From: Schizophyllum amplum
Lineage: Eukaryota > Basidiomycota > Agaricomycetes > Agaricales > Schizophyllaceae
NCBI GenBank assembly: GCA_007026445.1
Contig: VDMD01000002.1
Span: 558,001-622,000 of the forward strand
Length of the DNA: 64,000 bases
Reading direction: 5' to 3'
Below are positions 55,182 through 64,000 of the stretch, piece by piece (within the stretch, counting starts at the first letter, position 1; each line of letters opens with the position of its first letter). The notes under the pieces are model-generated. The model was not told the DNA's origin. It made no database searches and worked only from the letters and a program-made list of their open reading frames with translations. A program made the translations under genes and the position numbers.

Positions 55182-58179
55182 ATGCGGATCATTCCCTTCC
55201 TTGTTTCCGTCACCGCCGTGGTGTCCGGCGTCTGGGCGCAGGCAGACACCGATCTGCCCAAGGAGACGCACAACTACCAGGTGCGTACAGACGAGTGCGA
55301 GCCGGCGACGCGTCTAACAAGGATTTCCAGAGCGATGTAGCGCGCATGCGCAAGATCGTCATCAACAGGCGCGTATATGATTGATTACAGGAAAGCCTGT
55401 GACGCTGACGCCCATCGTGCAGTCTCTACTCTCACAAGTGCGCACACTGTTCCCTCACCAAGCTGGACTAGATGCTGATTCCCCACCCCTTAGCGAGATC
55501 TTCTTGAGGGAGCTGATCTCCAACGCCAACGATGCTATTGAAAAGCTTCGCCTGACGGCCTTGACCGACAAGGACCTCCAGGCTGTCGAACCTCTCAATA
55601 TCACCATAGTCCCCGACATTGCGAAGAAAACACTGACCATCACTGGTGCGTCTGTTACTGTAGGCAGGACTTCATGCTGATTTCCGTGCTAGATACCGGC
55701 ATTGGAATGACGGCGGACGAGCTCCGGGCCAACCTGGTACGTGTCTGAATAAGTGCCCAGCGGCGTCATCTTACTGCTGTGTAGGGCACCCTCGCCAAAT
55801 CCGGCACGTCTGAGTTTGTCGCTAAGGCGGAGAGTACAGACACCTCCGGCCAAGGCAATCTCATCGGCGCATTCGGTCTCGGTTTCTACTCCAGCTTCCT
55901 CGTCGCGGACAAGGTCATCGTCGCCTCCCGCCCGCCCCCTTCGAAAAAGAACCCCCACCCCGAGCAGTACATCTTCAGCTCCGCCGCGGATGACTCCTCC
56001 TTCGAGATCTACACGGACCCGCGGAAGAGCACCCTCGCGCACGGCACGGAGATCACGCTGCACATGAAGGAGGATGCTCTTGAGTATCTGGATTACGACA
56101 AGATTGTCAGCTTGGTGCAGAAGCACTCGTCGTACTCGTCGAGCTTCCCGATCTACCTGCACAGGGTCCGCGTGGAAGAGATGCCGGTGGAGGATGAAGA
56201 GCCCGCGCTGAAGGACCAGACGAGCCCCGAGGACGATGACGAGGCCGTCCTCGAAGACGCCGATGAAGTCGAGGACAAAACGCCCGAGACCAAGATGGTA
56301 TCGGTCGAGGAGTGGGTCCACCTCAACTCGCAGCAGCCGCTGTGGCAGAGGTGCGTACACAGGTCATTCGACCCGTACATCTATCAGGCTGACTTTACGT
56401 TTAGAGACCCCAAGGACATCACCGATGAAGAGTACAAGACCTTTTACAGCGCTTTCTTCAAGGACTCTGAGGAGCCCATGGCCTGGGACCACTTTTCCGG
56501 CGAGGCGGGTGCCAGCGTCGCCTTCAAAGCCATCGTCTACCTCCCGAGCAAGATGTATGTACCTACCCTCTCCCTCTGAATCACTTGACTGACCGCGCTC
56601 CAGCCCCGAAGAATACTGGCAGCAGCCGCTCGAGTTCCGCGGCAAGGACACCAAGCTGCTCGTCAAGCGCACCTTCATCACGTCCGACTTTGGCGACTAC
56701 GCCCTCCCGAAGTGGGCGAGCTGGGTCAAGGTCGTGGTCGACGCGGACGACCTGCCGCTGAACGTGTCCCGCGAGACGCTCCAGCACTCGCGCTTCCTCC
56801 GCCAGCTGCAGTCGATCATTCTCAAACACTTGATTGGCCTGTTTGCGAAGAGGGCGGCGATTGAGGACCATGAGAGCGAGGAGTTCCGCAAGTTCTATGA
56901 TGTGTATGGGTCGGTGCTGAAGCTGGGTGCGGTGGAGGACGCGAAGAACCGCGAGAAGCTGGGCGCGCTGATTCGGTTCACGACGAACCAGAGGGAGTAT
57001 GTGAGCCTCGATGATGTGAGTTGGATGTCTTTGAGCGATGGTGTACGTGAGTGCTGACGGAGTGCGCAGTACGCAGAGAACAAGAGGCAGGGACAGAAGC
57101 AGATCTTCTACCTCGCGGAGATGGGCAGACGGACAGAGGACCTCGCGAAGAGTGTCTTCGTGGAGAAGTTGCACGCGCGCGGGTACGAGGTGTTGCTCAT
57201 GAACGAGCCTCTCGATGAGATCCTTGTCCAGAATATGCGTACATACAAGTACGCTTCCGCTCTCTGAACAGCACACAGGATACTGATACCCGCGCAGCAA
57301 GCTCCGTTTCCAGGACGTGGCAAAGACTGGGCTCAAGTTCGGCGACGAGGAAACGGAGGAGGAGGAGAAAGCCCAGCTGCAGGAGATGAAGGAACGCTTC
57401 AAGCCGCTGACGGACTATCTTCGTCGCGAAGCCAGAGAAGCCGTTCGGGATGGTGAGTCGCTGTGCTGACCGCCGTTGATCACAAAGTCTGACGCTTCCC
57501 TTAGTCGTTATCTCTAACCGTCTCGTCACCAGCCCGTGCGCCGTCGTCGCGGACAGCTTTGGGTACACGGCCAACATCCAGCGTTTGATGAGTACGTGGT
57601 CGCATCTTGTTTTTCCAGTGGTGGCAGAACGCTTACCGAGCGACCGCAGGCGCCCAGTCATCCAACTCTAAGGACAAGGACCCCATGCTAGAGCTCGCCC
57701 TCAAGGCCAAAACCCTGGAGATCAACCCGCGCTCCCCGCTCATCGAGGGCCTCCTGCGCCGCGTGGAGGCTCTCGGCGACGACCCCGACGCCGACGACGA
57801 AGAGGAGCTCCAGGAGGTGGCCTCCATCCTCATCGACGGCGCCCTCGTGCGCTCCGGCTTCGACGTGCCCGACTCGAACATGTTCTTCAGCCGCGTGGAC
57901 CGCGTGCTGCGCCGCTCGCTCGGCGTGTCGGAGACGGCGCCGACGGACGACAGCGTGCGGACGGCGCCGCCCGTCGACCCGGAGCTGCCCGCGGACGAGG
58001 AGCCCGAGTTCGATATGAGCATGTTTGGGACGCCGAAGATGTTCGGGGAGGGCGGGGATGTGGAGGATGGGCCGGGGATTGTGCTGCCGGATGAGATGAA
58101 GGATAAGGTGCGGATTGAGATGGAGGAGATTGATGAGGAGGGGAATCCGGTGGTGAAGGCGGAGCACGATGAGCTGTGA
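55182..58179 (+). CDS. Endoplasmic reticulum Hsp90 (endoplasmin/GRP94-like)
   Basis: About thirteen exons, roughly 790 residues. It has a signal peptide ([20 protein letters not shown]) and the C-terminal ER retention signal HDEL (AEHDEL, stop at 58177-58179). The Hsp90 ATPase fold reads [57 protein letters not shown] and [17 protein letters not shown]. The middle domain has [17 protein letters not shown] and [20 protein letters not shown], then [20 protein letters not shown]. An acidic linker separates N and middle domains. The first part is cut very finely: 55331-55368, then a 15-nt exon 55423-55437. The intron before that exon starts GC instead of GT (55369). Endoplasmin folds secretory and membrane proteins. 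The start is 248 bp from the divergent U2 gene. Confidence 0.94.
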
Positions 58180-60702
58180 GGAGTGAGCTGGGGATATCAT
58201 TTATTGACTGTTGTGCACTGTACTTTTATTATGTTTTATATATATATCGGGAACCTGGTAGTCTTGGACTTCACACATCGTGATAGAGGGATATGAAGAG
58301 GGCGACATGAAATGTATTGTGGCGCGGCCGGAAATCAGGCGAAGCGCCCCTCGTGAGGGTGTATCCTGGTCCCACTTCTCAACGCCGCATTACGGACGAC
58401 TGATGCTGTCCCGACAGCTGCATACAAGGAGCCATTTATTCTGGAATGCCGGCTACCATTTATGGTACATACTTAGTGGGTTTTGGGGTGGAAACTGAGA
58501 ATTGTCAAGGTACGAGGGCGGGCCGGAGGTTGGTCTATGGATGATGGCAGCGATCGGAAAAGTCCGATCGCTCATCGCAGCCGCGTCGTTGCCCCTCGTT
58601 GCCCTCGCCGGGCTGCACAGCTCAAGCATAGGTAGCCGGGACCCTCAAGACTTGCCATCGCCGCTCGAGTACCTTGCAGGGCACACTATGTCCTGACTAG
58701 TAGCGTATTCGCGCTTGTATGGCAAGAGGCTGCCCGTCCACGCCGTGTACCGGGGGCGTTCGCTTGACGATCAACGCTCCCCGGTTCGAGATAGACTCGA
58801 GTAACGTCGCTTACGCTGCGCGCTGCATACGAGATCCACACCGCTCATATACGCCGCCCACGTCGCTCATACGCAGCCTGCGTTTTCTCACGCCACCCAT
58901 ACGCAGCCCGCGTCGCGCCAGAGTCTGTCATGTCGCCTTTGCCCTTCACAACACTCCGGTAGAGTTTGCAGATACGAGACCCACGTCGCCGATTGTACAT
59001 ACACCGCTTCACTAAGCGGCCGTGGTTCTCTGCTGCTCCTGCAGAGGGCATCAGGTCGTGCGCTCCTTCTGGTCGGGGATCAGCGTGTTCGCTGACGCGT
59101 CGCCGCACTACTTCTTGGATGGGAGTTGTGCTCAAGCGCTTATCGAGATCCCCAGATCCTTCGAGCCTGTCGCCACCTCTCTGCAGCAACGGAGAGACAA
59201 TGGAGATGGTGTCCATAGACCACCTTTGGCCTCGTCTCAAAGCATCACATGACCAGCACGTGACATTCTGCCGCGCCAGAGTTTGACCACCTTGCGCAAT
59301 GCGCAGTCCTGCTTCCTTCCCAGTGCCCACAGGCTTTCATGGGATAATGGCCTTGCAGGTGCAACACAGGAAAATGTTACGCATGCCGCTGAAGGCTCGC
59401 TTCTTTTTAAGCAAATGTGCAGCTGTCCACTTCAACCAAGTCGTCTCTACAAAGCTCAAGGCCAAAGGGCTGGATAAAATGTACAAAAGCAGTGCAGCTC
59501 ATATTGGTAGCGGGCCTTGCTGGTAACGACCGGCCTTGCTGAGTCATCTCCCTACTCCCTCCAACGTCGGCGCTTAGATGAACTCGTAGATCCACGTGCT
59601 ACCCAGCAGATTATCGCAAGGCCAGCCCGCGAAGCATTGCAAAGGTGGGCCCAGCCCTACTGCGCATGTACGTAGCGGTGGCTGACTCGAAGATGTATCA
59701 CTCCAGGAGAAGGCGATGTTCCTGCATACCCCTCTCACCATCCCCTGCTCGGAGCCTCCGACCTCGTTTCTTCAGCATGGTGATTGATGTTTCGTTATCA
59801 CGCTTCATTGAGTCGGCTGGTCAGAAGGGCTTCTATACGTGGTATCGGAGGGCTCCCTGCGCCGTGAGCTAGACGCGAGACCCTCGAGGGGTGTGAGTGC
59901 TAGTGAGGAAGGGCGTTGCGCAAGAGTTCGTCCTTGCCAGCTGCGCGGTGCGATGTCGCACGATTGTGGCACGAACAACTCAGAGACGCAGAGCCGATCC
60001 CGGTAGCTAGATGGTACCTGCATCAGGAGAAGCGCCAACTTCATAGTAGAGGTAGATAAAATATAGTAGCACGGCGATCAATTGTACACCAAAATCGCAG
60101 CCACAGAGTCGTTTTGGACCCGCGGTCCGTGCTGCTCCCGCGGGGTCTGTCCGGGTTGTCCCGCGGGGACGGAGGCTTCTGTGAGAAGACGGAGATTGTG
60201 TCTGCAAGCGAGGAAGCAGGCGAGGGGCGCCTGTCGCGCGCATCGTGCGCGCCAGACGAGAACAATGCGACGCACGTAGTTGCAGTTGTTGAACAATGGA
60301 CGGCATGGCGGACCGAGATAAAGACCGATAACCGGGATACTTCGTGATCGGATCGGGTGCTGATTTCGCGGGGGGCGTGCTTCTCGTTGTGTGGTCTCTG
60401 GCGACGGACACGGCAGCGACGACGACGACGGTCCGGGCGGCGCTTCTCATCACAACTTTGCTCTTCCCGCCATCCCCAGCGCATCTCTGCATTTTGGAGG
60501 ACTTGACGCTGGCTCCAAGAAAATTTCCGCGAGAGGAAATTTGCGACGGAGCATCCGCCACCCGCCCCCGCCTCGTTGCACTGGCGCCTGGGTGCCTCGT
60601 GTCCGCTTGATTTAAAAGGTCACGATCAAGGGCGCTGACTCGCTTTACGACCCGCCACCGACCACCCCCCCTTGAGCGACACCCCTTCCAATCCCGCCTG
60701 TG
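58180..60702. other. Gene-free stretch, 2.5 kb
   Basis: No gene with splice support. A degenerate repeat of CATACGCAGCC/CATATACGCCGCC occurs at 58845-58910. The last 150 bp precede the membrane-protein gene and include TTTAAAAG at 60611-60618, a weak TATA-like site. Confidence 0.5.
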
Positions 60703-62183
60703 ATGACCTTCAACGCCGTCCGGGCTGGCCTTTATGGTGCGTCCCATCGCTGTAGGAAACAGGGCCACCGTCGCTGATAGGCACCCTCTCCAGGCGCTGT
60801 TATAGTACTTACGATCATCTGCACCGGGATGGCGGGATACTTTGCGAGTGTACTCATTCATTCGTCTCTGAGTGAGTGCTGCGTCCGGCGCTGCCTGACC
60901 GTCGCTTACCAGACCCCCAAGCCACCTTCGTTCCCTTTGCACTCTTCGTCTGCGCGGCGAGCTTGCTGGTCTTCTTCGTGCTGTGCGTTTTGCTATTCCC
61001 TCTACCCCACTCCACACTCATCGTGCATCAGTCTGGGCTTCAGCTTGGTCCTCGGGCACAGGAATCCCATCTCCACGCGGATCGAGCTCTCGTCCATCGG
61101 CTTGCTGGGCATCTTCTGGCTCTGTGCGTGGACCCGTTTTGATCCATCCTTCCTGTGACCCTCATCTCCCCCTCCAGGCCTAGGCATCCTCATGGTGACT
61201 TCAGCCGCGCAAGATGCGGATGTGGAGTGCTTCGCGTCAGAAGATTCCACCGAGCCCCTGAGCGAGGACCTTGCTGCCCGTGCGTGCTGCAGCTAAATTT
61301 TAGGCGGGGGCGGTGTTGACCCCTTCATCCAACAGTGCGGACGGACCAATTTCATGCCATGTATCGCGTCTTGGAGGCGTTCTCGCTCCTGAACGCTATC
61401 CTCAGTACGTTGGCATCTTGCGCGACCGGCTGACCTTTCTGATCTTGCATCCACTAGTCCTCGGATTCTTCGCCTTGCTCTTCTGCTTGGCTATCCGTAG
61501 ACATAGAGTACGTCCCGTGTTCCTTCTCCGTCAATGTGCAGTGACTAAGACTCGAATAGCGCGGTGACACCCACATGTGGGTGGGCCCGGTCACGTCCTG
61601 CGCCTGGTTCAACAACTACGGCGGCGGCACGGGCAACGTGCAGCGCAACAACTCCTCGTCGTCCATCCTACCCTTCTTCTCGCGCAACGAAACGAAGGAG
61701 CGGAGGGACTCGTCCAAGCCGCAGACGTCCACCGGCGCCAAGCTGCCCACGCCGATCGCTGCGGCGCACCGGCGGCACGACTCTGCCACCCGTGAGGCAC
61801 CTGCGATGCAGCAGCGATACACGTCCACGCGCACGCCCGTCAGCGCGTCGCGCGCCGCACGACAGCACGCACGACAAGAATCCGCATCGCGCGCGGTGCC
61901 TGCTCCCAATCCGCGGAGACAAGACTCAACGTCGCGCACGCCGCCGACGCGGAATACGTCCATGCGGCGGCAGGACTCGACGTCGCGCGCTGCTGCGCCG
62001 CCTGTGTCGCGCGACAACTCGGCGCGGCGACAGAACTCGACCTCGCGGCGGGACGGGATGAACCGGTCAGACAGCTACGGACGGTACAACCGCCGTGGGC
62101 CGTCTCCGGATCCGTCCTTCGCGAACTCCTCGCTCGAGGATTACGACGCGGGGTACATCGCGAACCCGTACGATCGGCGCTGA
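60703..62183 (+). CDS. Four-pass (MARVEL-type) membrane protein 1
   Basis: Eight exons, 60703-60736, 60794-60871, 60913-60982, 61032-61123, 61178-61279, 61336-61404, 61458-61507 and 61560-62183, give 372 residues. Four hydrophobic segments: AVIVLTIICTGMAGYFASVL, FVPFALFVCAASLLVFFVLL, SSIGLLGIFWLCLGILMVTS and NAILILGFFALLFCLAI. A loop with Cys (DVECFASEDS) lies between helices 3 and 4, the usual MARVEL layout. The cytosolic tail (about 180 residues) is Arg/Ser-rich with six or so repeats of the type RRQDSTSR/RQNSTSRR. These look like basophilic kinase sites (RRxS/T) and may bind membranes or be phosphorylated (inference). Tandem with a second MARVEL-type gene 433 bp downstream. Confidence 0.82.
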
Positions 62184-62616
62184 GCGGGGGGCCTTGGCGC
62201 TGTGCGCTGGCCCCGCTCTGGGACTTTCAACGACGAAGGAATATGAAGAGACTTTGTACGTATGTATCACGACGACGTAACGACTATATAGATTAAGATT
62301 ATTTCCTTACGGGATGTATTACGGATGTTTGCTTTAGGGTATATATACGTGTTGTGAAAGCCAGATGGGTGCGATGGTGGGAGGCGATGACTGAGTACCG
62401 GGGGAGCATACTGGGGTGGCTGCGGGGGACAATGTCCAGGCCGGTCGCCGCCTCGTTATGAGGTCACCGATCCGTATCGCGTGCTTTACGGTCACGTGGC
62501 GTTCTATTGTGTTTTCGATAAAAAGTCAACACCGTGATTGCGGCGGCGCTTTCGGCGCTTGCTTCCTCCCTCGATCGACGAACGGGCTTGCACGTCTCTT
62601 CTTGTTTACGACCCCG
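62184..62616. other. Short intergenic between the two MARVEL-type genes
   Basis: 433 bp. AT-rich 3' UTR of the first gene (62230-62350) and promoter of the second. No gene is seen. Confidence 0.55.
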
Positions 62617-63968
62617 ATGACCGTACGCTTTGCGAACTGGAGGCTTGCCTTCTTTGGTGCGTTCCACATACACAGTAAAGGCTTGCCAGAACTGACGGAA
62701 CTTGCGCTCACCCTCTGCCGCTGACGCAATGAACGTTATTCCCCTCGTTCTTCATCGGGCTAAATCCTCCCCTTTTGTTGAATCTCTGCTCTGATAGTCG
62801 TCATCCTCTGCTTCTCTGGTGTGTGGTGAACTCTTCCTCGATCCCCCGGCGCGCACTGACCCGTATCCCCCAGCGACTGTACTCGGCATCTCAGCCTATT
62901 TCGCATCAATATTCCTCCCCAACCTCCACCGTGCGCCGCACTCCTTCGTTCCCCCCTCCCAGCGCATTCAGCACTTCCATTCAGATGACTTCACGATCTT
63001 CACCATCGTCGTTGCGACGTTGACGATATTAGCATTCCTCATCATGTGCGTCCCCGCGATGTCTACCTTCCCCTCCCCTCCCGCCTCTGACGATTTGACA
63101 GACTACAATGGGCACAACCTAGGATTGAGGTGCCCGTGCTGTTTATCCTCGGTGTTCTATGGCTGGGTACGCATACGCCGTTCAATCGTCATCCGTGCTG
63201 TCTAATCTCCGGCCTGCAGCTACCGCTGCCTGGGCGACGTAAGCAAGCCCGACATGCATCGCAAATGACCCTCAACGCCTCTGCAGAGACTCGATAGGCA
63301 GCACACAGTGCGACGGCCTCGCCGGGCAGGTGACGGCGACGAAGAATGGCAGCAGTGCGTATGAGCGGCCGACGGAGCAGCTGTGACGCTGACTATCGAC
63401 GCAGTGAGCGCCGCAAGCTATTGCCGTGAGATGAGGGTCCTGCAGGCGTTCTCGTGGATGATCTTTTGCCTCTTCGTGATCGCCTTCTACATCACGCTCC
63501 GTCTCATCTCGCAGGCACAGCAGTTCGGTCGCGCGGACATCTGGGCTGCGCCTATCCGGGGTGCGTTCGGATATCTTCATACTTTGCATCGCCTCCTTAC
63601 CCATCCTTCCCCCACCTTTCCCGATCTTTGCGTCCCTTACTTTCATATTCGCGACCCTCCACAATTATGACCTCCAACACCACAACCCTCGACGCTAACA
63701 CATATGTAACTGCGCAGAACTCGGCTGGTTCGGCGAGTACCCAGGCTATTACAACCAGGGCCACGGCGCATACAACCCCGCCGCGCAGGGCATGCCCCCA
63801 CAGCAGGGCGGTTACCCTCAATACGGCGGCTACCCGCAGCAGTATATGAACGGCATGGGCGGCTGGCCGCAGATGCAGCAGCCGAGCCCCGGCGCGGCGA
63901 TCGTCATCCAGCCTGGCATCAACGGGGGCCCGCCGACAATCACACAGGTCCCCGCGAGCACTGTGTAG
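62617..63968 (+). CDS. Four-pass (MARVEL-type) membrane protein 2
   Basis: Eight exons, 62617-62656, 62798-62818, 62874-63045, 63102-63166, 63220-63238, 63287-63354, 63405-63560 and 63718-63968, give 263 residues. It starts MTVRFANWRLAFFVVILCFS. Four hydrophobic segments: LAFFVVILCFSATVLGISAY, FTIFTIVVATLTILAFLIIL, VPVLFILGVLWLATAAWATD and AFSWMIFCLFVIAFYITLRL. A Cys-bearing loop (STQCDGLAGQ and SYCREM) precedes the last helix. The tail is Gly/Tyr/Pro/Gln-rich (YPQYGGYPQQYMNGMGG), quite unlike the basic tail of its neighbour. Exons of 19 and 21 nt are among the smallest here; the first and last introns (141 and 157 nt) are long. MARVEL proteins sit in membrane microdomains; function unknown. 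Confidence 0.82.
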
Positions 63969-64000
63969 GCAAACCCATCGTGGTGAAAGAAGAAGGCGAT

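Noticed and set aside
59299..59526. 75-codon open frame after endoplasmin
   Set aside because: Short, no splice partners, no recognisable motif, in a stretch with no other sign of coding.
1..64000. tRNA, rRNA, CRISPR and autonomous transposon genes
   Set aside because: Scanned by eye for B-box-like GGTTCRANTCC, 5S-like sequence, regular spaced repeats and reverse-transcriptase or transposase motifs; none was convincing. A computed search could still find a diverged one.

Overview
The window is nuclear DNA of a filamentous basidiomycete, most likely an Agaricomycete. The evidence is dense genes on both strands cut by many short GT-AG introns (mostly 45-60 nt), GC-rich third codon positions, and fungal core genes: Bfr1, Yos1, Ctk3, endopolyphosphatase, a Cid2-family protein and an RFX factor. 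It also carries a U2 snRNA gene. I found no bacterial operons, CRISPR arrays, rRNA or tRNA genes. Exon structures come from splice-site reading plus reading-phase bookkeeping; almost all close in frame.

Layout. 0-5.4 kb: the 3' end of a membrane protein, a small probable ribonucleotide-reductase inhibitor and a C2H2 zinc-finger gene. 5.4-10.3 kb: an empty stretch with a duplicated palindrome, a Cid2-family gene and a GILT-like secreted thiol reductase. 11.3-20.9 kb: a 14-exon multi-pass membrane protein, then a compact housekeeping block (YOS1, mitochondrial uL22, an F-box protein, NHP2, a WW/FF-domain elongation/splicing factor). 21.5-31.5 kb: a BTB protein, CTK3 divergent from a 988-residue disordered protein, a small coiled-coil protein and the DEAD-box helicase SPB4.

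31.5-37.1 kb is the accessory-looking part. It holds two intact copies and one broken copy of a small protein family I do not recognise, interleaved with a gene whose product has a PD-(D/E)XK-nuclease-like motif order. 37.4-52.1 kb returns to core genes: BFR1, acetoacetyl-CoA synthetase, a small His-rich protein, endopolyphosphatase PPN1 (with an 18-nt catalytic microexon between two unusually long introns) and an RFX transcription factor. 52.1-54.75 kb is gene-free and contains two adjacent foldback (MITE-like) repeats. A U2 snRNA gene and the ER Hsp90 (endoplasmin, ending HDEL) then diverge from a common 248-bp region. The window closes with two tandem four-pass (MARVEL-type) membrane proteins.

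Functionally most genes serve RNA and protein production (U2, Nhp2, Spb4, WW/FF factor, Ctk3, uL22m, Bfr1) and the secretory pathway (Yos1, endoplasmin). Linkage looks like ordinary fungal gene order, not a pathway cluster. The exceptions are the duplicated family at 31.7-36.8 kb and the tandem pair at the right end.
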